A stretch of 64,000 bases of DNA from CAYRGQ01 sp964423925. Its GTDB lineage: Bacteria; Bacteroidota; Bacteroidia; Sphingobacteriales; Sphingobacteriaceae. Below, piece after piece: positions 35,265 to 44,769 of this stretch (positions are counted from its first letter, which is position 1; each line of letters opens with the position of its first letter). Location: NCBI GenBank assembly GCA_964423925.1, contig CAYRGQ010000002.1, positions 1 through 64,000 on the forward strand, read 5' to 3'. The translations under genes were made by a program, and so were the position numbers. The notes under the pieces were generated by a model. It saw only the letters and a list, made by a program, of their open reading frames with translations. It was not told the origin of the DNA and did no database searches.

Positions 35265-36836
35265 TCAGTCCAGTAGCGAGATCTTTTCCAACGGTTTGCG
35301 GGGCGGACCCGTTAGCACTTCTCCATAAACGCTATACCGACCGCCATGGCACGGACAATCCCAAGTTTTCTCGGCATCGTTCCACGCCACGATACAACCC
35401 GCATGGGTACAGACGGGACTTAGCGCCGAGATGGCATGGGTCGGTGATTTATAGAGGGCTATTTTGCGCTTGTCTACCCGCACCACTGTACCTGTACCCG
35501 AAGGCAGCTCGATCAGGTTTTCGAGTTCTTCAACCCGAAATCTGTCTGCCAGAAAGCGGTAGGCAACATTAGCGTTTTCCTTGACAAAGCTTGCAAAACC
35601 GGCGAGCGGTTTAACCCGTTTAGGCGAAAAAAGCTGCTCATACGGGCTTTCTCGCTTCAGGATCAAATCACTCAGCAGTATGGCGGAGAAGCTGCCGAAG
35701 AGAATGCCGTTGCCGCCGAATCCGGTAGCCACGTATGTATCATCGCTTCCTCCAGGTAGATGCCCGATATAGGGCAACCCGTCAGTCGAGTCGAAAAATT
35801 GGGATGACCATTGGTAATCCACCGAAGATACCGTGAAATGCTTGTGGAGGTAACTTTCCAACTCACGAAACGATGCGAGCGGGTCACCTTGTCCGGTTTT
35901 GTGGTCGGCTCCTCCCAATATCAGGTAACGCTTGCCTTCAGTTTCCTCGGTACGGAAGTAATGATAGGGTTCCTTCATATCGTAGGCAAGCGCGGCTGGG
36001 TATTGCGCCGGGTCCACTTGTGCTGCCAGGACATAACTCCGGTACGGTGCACACCGGAAGTGGAGTATATTAATACCGAGCGGTATATGGGTGGCATAAA
36101 CCATGTGCCGAGCTTTGAGTATGGTGCCTCCCTCCAGTTCGACATGATGTACGCCATCCCTAGGGGTTGCATCGATTACCGTAGCGGTATGCATGATGGA
36201 CCCTCCCGCAGATTCAAGTGCTTGCGCCAACGCGTGTAAATAGCGAAGCGGATGCATCTGCGCCTGTTTCCGGTAGCTGATCGCTTTGCGCGCGTGCAAA
36301 GGCAATGGCACGCCACTTACCTCTGCCACGTCCACTCCAGCTTGGATCGAAGCATCCAAAATCTCTTTCAACGTGTCGGACTCTGCGTCGTCTTCGGCAA
36401 ACAGGATACCATCTTTATAGGCAAAATCGCAGTCTATCCCGTACGTTGCCACATTGGAAGCAATGAGGTCTCGACCCTCGCGCGTCGCTTCTGCGACCAA
36501 TTGCGCGCCGGCCGTGCCGAAGTGTCGTTGAAGCGTGTTATAGGGCACATCAAGCATGGTGTTGATATGTGCCGTCGTGCCGCCAGTCGTGCCGAACCCG
36601 ATTTCTTGGGCTTCCAGAATTAGGCACCGCATTCCCTGTTCCTGCAAGCGTAATGCCGTGGTGACGCCTGTGATACCTCCGCCCACCACGATAACGTCCC
36701 ATACGATATGTTCGCTGTCCGCGGGCACTGGCTTGGGAGTGAACACTTCGGCGCTACCTTGCCAAAGGCTGCGCAAGTGGCCATCGCGTTTTGGGAGCAA
36801 AGGGTCGGTGGGGACTGTTGGGTTTATGCTTTCCAT
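35265..36836 (-). CDS. FAD-dependent oxidoreductase with C-terminal Rieske [2Fe-2S] domain
   Basis: 523 residues. The D-amino-acid-oxidase/glycine-oxidase-like domain (about 45-400) opens with VGGGITGVTTALRL and carries VATGFGGNGILFGS near its end. The Rieske domain (about 430-523) has CTHAGC (Cys476, His478) and CPCHGG (Cys494, His497), with the extra cysteines 481 and 496 expected of the bc1/b6f type. The substrate is unknown; the joint domains suggest electrons pass from an oxidised amine to the cluster. It is first in a two-gene operon with the DUF748 protein. Confidence 0.9.
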   Translation of the reverse strand: MESINPTVPTDPLLPKRDGHLRSLWQGSAEVFTPKPVPADSEHIVWDVIVVGGGITGVTTALRLQEQGMRCLILEAQEIGFGTTGGTTAHINTMLDVPYNTLQRHFGTAGAQLVAEATREGRDLIASNVATYGIDCDFAYKDGILFAEDDAESDTLKEILDASIQAGVDVAEVSGVPLPLHARKAISYRKQAQMHPLRYLHALAQALESAGGSIMHTATVIDATPRDGVHHVELEGGTILKARHMVYATHIPLGINILHFRCAPYRSYVLAAQVDPAQYPAALAYDMKEPYHYFRTEETEGKRYLILGGADHKTGQGDPLASFRELESYLHKHFTVSSVDYQWSSQFFDSTDGLPYIGHLPGGSDDTYVATGFGGNGILFGSFSAILLSDLILKRESPYEQLFSPKRVKPLAGFASFVKENANVAYRFLADRFRVEELENLIELPSGTGTVVRVDKRKIALYKSPTHAISALSPVCTHAGCIVAWNDAEKTWDCPCHGGRYSVYGEVLTGPPRKPLEKISLLD

Positions 36837-36898
36837 AGATCTTGGGACTTATTACCCGTTTAGGGACGGCGCGATGTCCATAAAGTTCTTAGATTTCT

Positions 36899-38113
36899 TT
36901 ACGAAGACAATCGCGTATCATTTGTTGAAAAAATAGTGGCTATTAGGCGTTTTCTGGGCGTTTCCAGCGGGATGGGCTCCGCTTCTTCGCGCTGCATGGG
37001 GGAGCATAAGTCGGTCAACAGTGCAAGATGCCGTGCACCGATATTTGACCAAGCAAGTTGCTGCCCATACGCTTTTGCCCGCGCGCGAAAATGTGCCAGC
37101 AGCAACGGATTCTCCAACAAGACATTTACCGTTGACGCCAAACGATCTGCGTCCCGGAAGCCGAATAGCAGTCCGCGCCCTTCCGACAGCAAATCCTGGG
37201 CGTACCAGTAGGGCGTCGAGATAACCACGGCCCCCGCGCCTAAGGCGAACGTTAGCGTGCCACTGCTAATCTGGTCTTTGTTGGGATAGGGACTTACGTA
37301 GATGTCGCACGCCGTCAAATATTGGACAAGTAAGTCTTCGGTGGCGAACGAGTCGACAAACAGTACCCGATCCGTCAATCCGAGGGTCCGCACGCGTTGT
37401 TTCAGTTCGTCTCTATAACTTTCTCCTTCTACCTTCTTTACATTCGGGTGGGTTTGACCCAGGATGACGTAGACAAAATCCGGATGGTTTATCTGTGCCA
37501 TCGCGTCAATAGCGGTTTCGAATCCCTTGTTTCTCCCCAAGAAACCGAAGCTAAGCATCAGGCGCTTTCCGTGGAAGCCCAGCGCTTTCTTCGCCCGATT
37601 CTGCTCATAAGTAAACGTGGGCGTACCGTGCGGTATCTTTCTCACCTTGGCTTTGTCTATCCGATATACCTCGTGTAGCATACGTATGGCTCGGTCTGTC
37701 ATGACCGTCACGCGGTCACTGTAGCGCAGTAGCTGCTGCGTTACATGATGCTGTTGGGTAGACGGTCGATTAAGGATCGTGTGCAAGTTGGTGGCAACCG
37801 GTACGTTTAAAGCGGTAAGCAAGTCCACGATATACACCCCGTCGTCGCCGCCGAAGATGCCATATTCGTGTTGGATAATGCACGCGTCAAAGTGTGCGTT
37901 GATGTACTGAGCAGCCTTGGCATAGGCCGGCCGATCCTGCCATTGGATGACAAACGCCACCTCCTCGGGAAAGGGCATTTCCGAGCCATCTGAGACGGCA
38001 ATAATGGCATGCTCGCTATGCGAGGCCCCGACCATCGCGCGGAAAAGGTCGTGGGTAAACGTAGCGATTCCACACTGTCTGGGTGGGTACGTTCCGATAA
38101 TAGCTACTCTCAT
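36899..38113 (-). CDS. GT4-family glycosyltransferase
   Basis: About 404 residues from ATG 38113 (MRVAIIGTYPPRQCGIATFT), which is better than the longer reading frame start. GT-B fold: N-terminal domain with FDACIIQHEYGIFGGDDG, C-terminal nucleotide-sugar domain with LMLSFGFLGRNKGFETAIDA, YVSPYPNKDQISSGTLTFALGAGAVVIS. The donor is unknown. It is divergent from the CinA/GT operon at 38380, with about 270 bp between, and belongs by content to the same carbohydrate module as the GT4 at 39971 and GH130 at 40970. Confidence 0.88.
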   Translation of the reverse strand: MRVAIIGTYPPRQCGIATFTHDLFRAMVGASHSEHAIIAVSDGSEMPFPEEVAFVIQWQDRPAYAKAAQYINAHFDACIIQHEYGIFGGDDGVYIVDLLTALNVPVATNLHTILNRPSTQQHHVTQQLLRYSDRVTVMTDRAIRMLHEVYRIDKAKVRKIPHGTPTFTYEQNRAKKALGFHGKRLMLSFGFLGRNKGFETAIDAMAQINHPDFVYVILGQTHPNVKKVEGESYRDELKQRVRTLGLTDRVLFVDSFATEDLLVQYLTACDIYVSPYPNKDQISSGTLTFALGAGAVVISTPYWYAQDLLSEGRGLLFGFRDADRLASTVNVLLENPLLLAHFRARAKAYGQQLAWSNIGARHLALLTDLCSPMQREEAEPIPLETPRKRLIATIFSTNDTRLSS

Positions 38114-38379
38114 GTTAATTTTTCTGTTATTCCAGTCAATGTTGAATGTCTTCCACACACTCCGCTAGTAATACAGCCAGCCCGTGAGAAGGTTGCGGGC
38201 GACGCTTGCTGCAGACAAAAAAAGGGAGTTAATTCCACGAGAAAGCGTATTTGTACGTTCTTCGGAGGCTTTTTAGGATACCTCCAGCATTTTTAGCACC
38301 GGCCGAAAACCATCGTACGAATGGATTGTTCACAATGCGTATTGTGTGCTACACACCTACCCACCCTCAACTCAAAACA

Positions 38380-38904
38380 ATGGAGCTACACGAACTTGAC
38401 AATCGTACTTTCGCATTCCGATTTAATCAAGAAATGATCCGACGCAAAAAAGCGTTGGCTTGCGCCGAAAGCATAACGGCCGGTCTGTTGGCGAGTACCC
38501 TGGCGTCGGCACCCGGCACCCTGGACGTTTTAAAGGGGAGCGTGGTGGTCTACACGCCAGTGTTCAAGGAGCAAGTACTGGGGGTACCCCGTCAAATTTT
38601 GGAAACCTACTCGGCAGAATCCCAACAAACGACGGATGCTATGCTCGAAGGCCTGAAGAAGTTGTTTCCCAATGCCCCGGTACACGTCGCGGTCACCGGC
38701 CTGGCTGCAGCAGGTCCCGGCGGACACGTGCAGGGCAAAGAACCCGGCCAGATTTACTTGTCGATTGCGGTCGATGGAAATCATCACCGCTACGATACGA
38801 TTATTCGCCCACCCGTATCCGATGAATGGGGAAACGCCGTGCGGGAGGCTACGGTACGCTACATCCTGACACGTGTATTGGATTTGACGGAGGGGGACGC
38901 ATGA
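38380..38904 (+). CDS. CinA C-terminal-domain protein (nicotinamide-nucleotide amidase family)
   Basis: About 174 residues from ATG 38380 (MELHELDNRTFAFRFN). The reading frame stays open upstream with other Met codons (for example 38335), so the start is uncertain. CinA-C motifs are seen: ACAESITAGLLAS, LKGSVVVYTPVFKEQVLGV, VTGLAAAGPGGHVQGKEPG. In this domain NMN is hydrolysed to nicotinic acid mononucleotide. The usual AESCTGG reads AESITAG, so activity is not assured. The stop overlaps the start of the next gene (ATGA), which couples them. Confidence 0.85.
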   Translation: MELHELDNRTFAFRFNQEMIRRKKALACAESITAGLLASTLASAPGTLDVLKGSVVVYTPVFKEQVLGVPRQILETYSAESQQTTDAMLEGLKKLFPNAPVHVAVTGLAAAGPGGHVQGKEPGQIYLSIAVDGNHHRYDTIIRPPVSDEWGNAVREATVRYILTRVLDLTEGDA

Positions 38905-39950
38905 TGCAGTTCACGAACACGAACACCTCCTGGCCGGCTATAAACTTTGAGCATGTTGGACGGTTAACCGACAGCACGGGCATCTATCAACACGCCACAT
39001 TCGCAATACCCAATCGATTCGAAGGATACTGCTTGGATGATAACGCGCGCGCCTTACTCCTCATGCTGATGGGCTGGAAGCACGGGGCCGACGACTTCGT
39101 TCAGCGGCATATACCGATTTACCTGTCTTATATTCATCACGCGCAGAATCCGGATGGCACCTTTCGAAATTTCATGGGTTTTAATCGGGTGTTTCTGGAC
39201 GAAACGGGGACCGACGATGCCTTCGGTCGCGCTGTCTGGGCACTTGGATATGCGGTTTCCTCACCGCTACCCGATCCCTATCGGATGCTCGCGCGCCAAC
39301 TGTTAGAAAAAGCCCTCCCGCAGTTTGAGGTTATTCGATCCATTCGGGCTATCGCAGCGATTCTGCTCGGTCTTTGCCACCTTACCGATGCCGTGCCGGC
39401 GATCCCGTTATTGCGAGAACGAATTAAAACGCTTGCGAAGCGCCTGCAATGGGAGTACCAGTGCAATCGAACCCACGATTGGCATTGGTATGAACCCCTG
39501 CTCGCCTACGATAATGGGTTGATCCCGTTGGCCGTGTTGCGTGCGGCCCGCTACTTGCACGATTCCGAATTGCGCGTTATAGGCATGGAGAGTATGTCCT
39601 TTTTGGAGAAACACACGCTGCGCGATGGCCGGATAAGCCTCATCGGGAACGACGGGTGGTATCAGCGAGGCAACACGCCGGCGCAGTATGACCAACAGCC
39701 TATCGACGCGATGACCCTGGTGCTCCTCTATCGCCAAGCCTACCAAGACACGGGCGAACAACGCTATGCACACCTTATGCACCTGGCATTCGCGTGGTTT
39801 CTCGGCGCCAACGACCTAGATGTCCCGTTGTTTGATCCTGTTACACAGGGCTGCCGTGACGGCCTGCATGCGGAAGGCGCGAATCTAAATCAGGGGGCCG
39901 AGAGCACCCTGGCTTTTTGGATTTCCCGCCTTGCCATTGAAGATATGTGA
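38901..39950 (+). CDS. (alpha/alpha)6-barrel-like protein in a glycosyltransferase operon
   Basis: 349 residues from ATG 38901, overlapping the CinA-type stop by 4 bp. Repeated helical hairpins (FEGYCLDDNARALLLMLMGW, YLSYIHHAQNPDGTFRNFMGF, DAFGRAVWALGYAVSS, HDWHWYEPLLAYDNGLIPLAVL, DAMTLVLLYRQAYQDTG) fit a six-hairpin toroid. Proteins of this kind occur beside GT4 enzymes, sometimes fused to them, but I know no assigned reaction. The aromatic-rich D-W-H-W and D-D-A-F segments could line a sugar pocket. The next gene, a GT4, starts 20 bp after it. Confidence 0.78.
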   Translation: MMQFTNTNTSWPAINFEHVGRLTDSTGIYQHATFAIPNRFEGYCLDDNARALLLMLMGWKHGADDFVQRHIPIYLSYIHHAQNPDGTFRNFMGFNRVFLDETGTDDAFGRAVWALGYAVSSPLPDPYRMLARQLLEKALPQFEVIRSIRAIAAILLGLCHLTDAVPAIPLLRERIKTLAKRLQWEYQCNRTHDWHWYEPLLAYDNGLIPLAVLRAARYLHDSELRVIGMESMSFLEKHTLRDGRISLIGNDGWYQRGNTPAQYDQQPIDAMTLVLLYRQAYQDTGEQRYAHLMHLAFAWFLGANDLDVPLFDPVTQGCRDGLHAEGANLNQGAESTLAFWISRLAIEDM

Positions 39951-39970
39951 TAACGTCCATCAAGAAGCCG

Positions 39971-40987
39971 ATGAAAATCGCCATTTTAGCACCAATTGCG
40001 TGGCGCACGCCACCCCGCCAATACGGTCCTTGGGAACAGGTGGCGTCCAATTTGACGGAGGGTTTGGTAAAGCGGGGGATGGATGTTACGCTTTTCGCCA
40101 CGGGCGACTCGATCACCGAGGCCAAGCTCCATTGGTGCACGTCCCGAGGCTACGCCGAATCACCCGAAGCAGACCCAAAAGTCGAAGAGTGTCTGCATAT
40201 CAGCGAAGTGATGGAGCGAGCAGCCACTTTTGACATTATCCATAATCATTTCGATTTTCTTCCCCTCACCTACTCCCGGCTCATCGCCACGCCCATGGTT
40301 ACGACGATTCACGGCTTTTCTTCGACCAAAATCCTTCCGGTGTATAAAAAGTACAATGCGCATACGCATTACGTGTCCATCAGCGATGCCGACCGGTCGC
40401 CCGAATTGGATTATACCGCAACCGTTTACAACGGGCTGGACGCCAAGCAGTTTTCGTTTGTCGAGCAACGTGGTGATTACCTGCTGTATTTTGGGCGCAT
40501 ACACCCCCATAAAGGCGCGCATTCGGCGATAGCGGTCGCCCGCCGTGTCGGATTGCCGCTTATCATGGCGGGCTTGGTACAGGACGAGCCCTACTTTCAG
40601 AGAGAGGTGGAGCCCCATCTCCGTTCGGGGCAGGTCGAGTACGTGGGCAATGTGGGACCTGCGGAACGAAACCGATTGCTCGGCGGCGCTAAAGCGTTGT
40701 TGCACCTCATCGAATTCAACGAACCCTTCGGTCTAAGTGTGGCGGAGGCAATGCTGTGCGGTACGCCCGTCATCGCCGTCAATCGGGGCGCCATGCCCGA
40801 ACTCATCCAACACGGGGAGACGGGATTCTTGGTGACGAACCTGGAGGAAGCTACTGCCGCCGTTGGACAGGTCAGTAAGTTGTCGCGACGTGCGTGTGCC
40901 GACTGGGCGCGGCGCATGTTCACGATTGATACGATGGTGTCGGGTTATTTGCGTGTATACGCGCGTGTGCTAGGCATCGAGGGATGA
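39971..40987 (+). CDS. GT4-family glycosyltransferase
   Basis: 338 residues from ATG 39971 (MKIAILAPIAWRTPPRQYG). The GTG at 39947 is less likely because it overlaps the preceding stop. GT-B fold: FDIIHNHFDFLPLTYS in the N-domain, then LLYFGRIHPHKGAHSAI, and the GT4 C-domain signature LLHLIEFNEPFGLSVAEAMLCGTPVIAVNRGAMPEL. The donor is a nucleotide sugar and the acceptor is unknown. It is last in the operon CinA-(alpha/alpha)6-GT4. Its 3' end overlaps the 3' end of the convergent GH130 gene by 18 bp. Confidence 0.9.
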   Translation: MKIAILAPIAWRTPPRQYGPWEQVASNLTEGLVKRGMDVTLFATGDSITEAKLHWCTSRGYAESPEADPKVEECLHISEVMERAATFDIIHNHFDFLPLTYSRLIATPMVTTIHGFSSTKILPVYKKYNAHTHYVSISDADRSPELDYTATVYNGLDAKQFSFVEQRGDYLLYFGRIHPHKGAHSAIAVARRVGLPLIMAGLVQDEPYFQREVEPHLRSGQVEYVGNVGPAERNRLLGGAKALLHLIEFNEPFGLSVAEAMLCGTPVIAVNRGAMPELIQHGETGFLVTNLEEATAAVGQVSKLSRRACADWARRMFTIDTMVSGYLRVYARVLGIEG

Positions 40988-42475
40988 TTCCACACTGCCG
41001 CTGGACAACAATTTCGCTAGCAGTTCTTTCAGATTAATGGTTGCGTAGGTTGAAGCATGATCCGACATGGCATACGGGATAATAACTTCGCCGGCGTGGA
41101 TGTACGCGCCACAGGAATACACTACGTTTGGCACGTAGCCTTCGCGCTCCTGGCGATTAGGCATCAATAAAGGGTCGCGTAGCCGCCCGATTTCCTTACG
41201 CGGGTCGTTCAGGTCAAGCAACGACGCCCCCAACACATATTCGCGTACCGGCCCTACTCCATGCGTAATCACGAGCCACCCGGCTTCCGTCTCCAAGGGT
41301 GAACCACAGTTCCCGATTTGGACGAGTTCCCAAGGGAATTGCGGCTTCTGGATCAGTTCCGCCTCCCGCCAAACGTTGATGTTGTCGGAGAAAGCGATGT
41401 AGTTGTTGATGCCGTCAATCCGGCAGAGCATGGCGTACTCGCCATTGATCTTACGCGGAAACAGGGCCATACCTTTATTTTGGGCAATATGTCCGTAAAT
41501 AGGCATGACTGTGAAGTGCCGGAAGTCTTCGGTCTTCAGCAGCTTTGGGAGTATTGTGATCCCATCATAGGCCGTGTAGGTAGCGTAATAAGTGGCATCG
41601 CCCGAATCCTCGATGAACCGGACGAACCGCGCATCTTCGATGCCGTTGCGCTCCGTGCTGGCAAAGGGAAACACCACCCGTTCGCAAACCGCGGTATCGG
41701 CCGAAAAGGTCATTTCGTAGTGGGAAGCCGCTAACCAGTAGACTTCTTGTAAAAAGGAAGAACTGTCTTGCGTGGATGGAAGTTTTGCGCCCGCCTTTTC
41801 CAAGTGTTGGCGTAATTCTTCGTGCGTGAAGGTATCCGGCAATACCGCTTTCACCGCCTGATAGGCCTCCTCACTACTTTGGCCGGTGTGCTGGCTCATT
41901 TCGCGTAGTTTCCGAAGAAATGCTTTCTTCTCGTATAAGTGGTTGCGTACGTGTTCGGGCACTTCCAGCATACGCCCGGGCGGATCGATATCGATGTTGT
42001 TCTGGGCGTCCAAGACGCCCTGCCTAAACACGATGGAGGAAATATGCCCCTCGCCCGTGGCGCGGAAGCTGATGATCACCCGCTTATGGTTCCTCGGCAG
42101 TTGGGACTGGTCGGGATGCTCGACGATAGACGGATTGAAAAACGCAGCCGCTTCAATGGAATACTCCATGGTGAAATAGGCGCCGATCAGCATCTTCAGG
42201 GTTTCAGACAGATCGTTCAGGCTGACATCCATGTTAAGCACTACCGGCGATACGCGGTTGAAGTGATGCATGAAAATCTTCTGGATGCTGCGATGCCGCA
42301 CGGAATACTTACGCATCACTTGGCTGAGCAGTTGTTGTGTCTCGAACCTGGGAAGGGCGATAAGTGACGCGATTAGCTGTCTCGCGCGTTCTTCCCCCGC
42401 GAAACGGAACCGTGCGATCACGCGGCGCACATCCGGTTCGAAAATCATGTCTTTGCGGACGACGGATAGCGGCAT
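40970..42475 (-). CDS. GH130-family mannoside phosphorylase/hydrolase
   Basis: About 501 residues from ATG 42475 (MPLSVVRKDMIFEPD). The reading frame is open further upstream but without sense. The five-bladed propeller of GH130 is recognised from GIEDARFVRF (family EDPR, here EDAR), YATYTAYDG, KGMALFPRKINGEYAMLCRIDG, and LLMPNRQEREGYVPNVVYSCGAYIHAGEVIIPYAMSDHAS. It has an N-terminal helical extension (about 1-190) beyond the shortest members. GH130 enzymes split beta-mannosides by phosphorolysis or hydrolysis. The neighbouring GT4 genes suggest it turns over a mannose polymer made here, which is an inference. Confidence 0.85.
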   Translation of the reverse strand: MPLSVVRKDMIFEPDVRRVIARFRFAGEERARQLIASLIALPRFETQQLLSQVMRKYSVRHRSIQKIFMHHFNRVSPVVLNMDVSLNDLSETLKMLIGAYFTMEYSIEAAAFFNPSIVEHPDQSQLPRNHKRVIISFRATGEGHISSIVFRQGVLDAQNNIDIDPPGRMLEVPEHVRNHLYEKKAFLRKLREMSQHTGQSSEEAYQAVKAVLPDTFTHEELRQHLEKAGAKLPSTQDSSSFLQEVYWLAASHYEMTFSADTAVCERVVFPFASTERNGIEDARFVRFIEDSGDATYYATYTAYDGITILPKLLKTEDFRHFTVMPIYGHIAQNKGMALFPRKINGEYAMLCRIDGINNYIAFSDNINVWREAELIQKPQFPWELVQIGNCGSPLETEAGWLVITHGVGPVREYVLGASLLDLNDPRKEIGRLRDPLLMPNRQEREGYVPNVVYSCGAYIHAGEVIIPYAMSDHASTYATINLKELLAKLLSSGSVESSLDA

Positions 42476-42829
42476 AGTCGGTATGATGTAAGCGGACAAT
42501 AATTTGTGCTCCACTCGGGGGCCGCAAGCGAACCCAGGCGACAGCGATTTAGCACATATAAAGGTAGGAAATTTCGATGCGAAAAAACCTAAACCTTGTT
42601 TGGAAAAATACAAACATCACGCCAAAACATGCGTACGATTCGATAACCGCTAAATCGGCAAATCGGTTGATACCCACGGACTGAAACGCATGTTGGGTAA
42701 TAAAAGGCATGCGAGACGCACGAAAAATAGCGTTGCGCATCCAAACCATTCCGTCGTACGCTTGTCCTAGTAGCAAACAAAAAAAACCGTATTGCCGACC
42801 GCTTTCACCTTACAGAACCGTTGTAGGAC
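42476..42829. other. Gene-free divergent spacer
   Basis: About 350 bp between the GH130 gene (minus) and the AI-2E-type transporter (plus), so it must hold promoters for both. I found no exact TAnnTTTG match in either direction. A short direct repeat AATCGGCAAATCGG lies at about 42654-42667. Confidence 0.5.
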
Positions 42830-43882
42830 ATGACAAAGAAAAACACGTACGCCGCCTTCTTAGGGGCCCTCGCCATTGCGTTTCTATACCTGGGGGCGCC
42901 AGTACTGATTCCATTGGCCTTGGCCGGCTTACTAGCCACGTTGCTTCAGAACCTAGCCGACTGGCTGGAACGCAAGGGCTTTACTCGCTTGTGGGCATCG
43001 CTTATCCCCGTGGTGGTGCTGCTTGTCGCCATTGCGGGTTTCGTGCTGGTGCTGGCGATGCAAGTACATGGGCTGGTTGAGCAATCCCAAGACTTCCGCA
43101 CCCAGTTTCAAGAACAGTTTGAACGCCTAAAAGTATGGGTTAGTGACACGTTGGGCATTAGCCCGGCCGAGCAAAAGGAAGTGATTGAATCCCAACAATC
43201 GGGTGGGAGCGCCGGCGATGCGATTATGAGCGTGGTGGGCGGGATGGCTACGGTGGCTCTTAATACCGTTTTGGTCATCGTTTACACGTTTCTGCTTCTC
43301 TTCTATCGCGATAACCTAGCGCATTTCGTTTTACGGATTGTACCCGCATCGGAACGCGCCAAGACCGAAAAAATAATTACCAAATCTGCACAAGTGTCAC
43401 GGCATTACGTACGCGGGTTGTTCTATATGGTAGCCTCGCTTTGGGTAATGTATGGCTTGGGTTTTAGTTTATTAGGCGTAGAGGGCGCGTTATTTTTCGC
43501 GTTGCTCTGCGGCTCTCTTGAAATTATTCCTTTCGTAGGCAATCTGGTGGGTAATGCCGTAGTCATCCTCGCCGTATTGGCACAAGGGGGCGATGGCACA
43601 ATGATACTAGGCGTGGTCGGTACCTACCTGATCGTCCAATTGACGCAAACTTATATCCTCGAACCCATCATGGTGGGACACCGGGTGAATATTAATGCCC
43701 TGTTCACGATATTAGGGCTTATCGTGGGCGAACTGATATGGGGCATAGCCGGTCTGGCATTGGCTATCCCGGCGTTAGGAATTTTGAAGATTATCTGCGA
43801 CCACGTCCCCAAGTGGAAGCCCCTTGGCGAATTGCTGGACTCGGAAAGGCAAAAAGTTGAAGAGCGGGGCGATTCGCGCTGA
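42830..43882 (+). CDS. AI-2E/PerM-family membrane transporter
   Basis: 350 residues, with about seven to eight membrane helices. The first are AAFLGALAIAFLYLGAPVLIPLALAGL and SLIPVVVLLVAIAGFVLVL, then a periplasmic loop (about 85-140, LVEQSQDFRTQFQEQFERLK). The later helices include VALNTVLVIVYTFLLLFYR and the family-typical LLCGSLEIIPFVGNLVGN. The C-terminal tail is basic. Despite the family name, most members have no proven AI-2 role; some act as Na+/H+ antiporters under stress. It stands as a single gene. Confidence 0.9.
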   Translation: MTKKNTYAAFLGALAIAFLYLGAPVLIPLALAGLLATLLQNLADWLERKGFTRLWASLIPVVVLLVAIAGFVLVLAMQVHGLVEQSQDFRTQFQEQFERLKVWVSDTLGISPAEQKEVIESQQSGGSAGDAIMSVVGGMATVALNTVLVIVYTFLLLFYRDNLAHFVLRIVPASERAKTEKIITKSAQVSRHYVRGLFYMVASLWVMYGLGFSLLGVEGALFFALLCGSLEIIPFVGNLVGNAVVILAVLAQGGDGTMILGVVGTYLIVQLTQTYILEPIMVGHRVNINALFTILGLIVGELIWGIAGLALAIPALGILKIICDHVPKWKPLGELLDSERQKVEERGDSR

Positions 43883-44127
43883 TCGCGGTCAAATACCTGA
43901 TTGCCGCGCATAAATACCCGTTACGTGAGGCAAGGCACAATAACAGGTTGTGGCTACCTATGTAGACCTTTCATTAAAACGCCTTAATAATTAGGTGGTT
44001 ATGAATATTATACGAAGTCCTAATTTCTCTAAATGACTTTCTGTAAGGCGCACTACCCACGCATATGGTGCAAACCATCGATTTCGGGAGGTTGTTTGGT
44101 ATACGAACGAATGAAAATGATAACCTT

Positions 44128-44769
44128 ATGAGAACGAAACACCCTGACTTCCATCCGCGTGGCCTGCTGCCTTTTATGGAAACCTTGCTACAAGAAACGT
44201 ATTGGTGTGAAACCCAACTTTGCGATATTCTCGAAAGCGTTAGAAGCAAAGCCACGGCCGATCCGCTTCGCGAAGCACTGATTGCACACCTGGAGGAAAC
44301 GCGAAACCAAGTGGGTCGGCTAGAAAAGGTTTTCTCCCTGTTGGGCCGACAGAAAGAGGCCTTGTTTTGCGTGGGTATGCAGGGTTTGGTGGACGAGGGC
44401 TGGCAAGCGGTAGACGAAACGCCCGAAGGATCGGCGGAACGCGACGCCGCACTAATTATTGCCATGCAACGAATCGAACATTACGAAATCGTCAGCTATG
44501 CGAGCCTGCATGCGCTAGCCGTGGCTTCGGGCTACCAAGATGTGTCAGACCTGTTCGAAATGAGCCTGGCGGAAGAGAAGGAGGCTGATGGGACGTTAAC
44601 CCGTCTGGCCATAAGCCTGATCAATCCAGAAGCCACGCGTGACTCGATCAAGCAACCTGACAAAGGCCAGCGACGTCCCCTTCCGGGTGATACCGCCATT
44701 GACGTCGCCGAATCGCTTTCGTTATCGCGAAACGTAATGCCCGAAGCCCAAAGAAATCCAATACCATGA
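44128..44769 (+). CDS. YciE/YciF-like ferritin-fold protein (DUF892)
   Basis: 213 residues from ATG 44128 (MRTKHPDFHPRGLLPF). The earlier in-frame ATG at 44065 adds a doubtful leader. Four-helix bundle with the DUF892 pattern: FMETLLQETYWCETQLCDIL, LREALIAHLEETRNQVGRLEKVF, ERDAALIIAMQRIEHYEIVSYASLHAL, EEKEADGTLTRLA. Conserved Glu and His residues match the di-metal site of YciF. A Pro-rich tail of about 50 residues follows. Its stop overlaps the next gene by 4 bp (ATGA). It is a paralogue of the protein at 53527. Confidence 0.85.
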   Translation: MRTKHPDFHPRGLLPFMETLLQETYWCETQLCDILESVRSKATADPLREALIAHLEETRNQVGRLEKVFSLLGRQKEALFCVGMQGLVDEGWQAVDETPEGSAERDAALIIAMQRIEHYEIVSYASLHALAVASGYQDVSDLFEMSLAEEKEADGTLTRLAISLINPEATRDSIKQPDKGQRRPLPGDTAIDVAESLSLSRNVMPEAQRNPIP

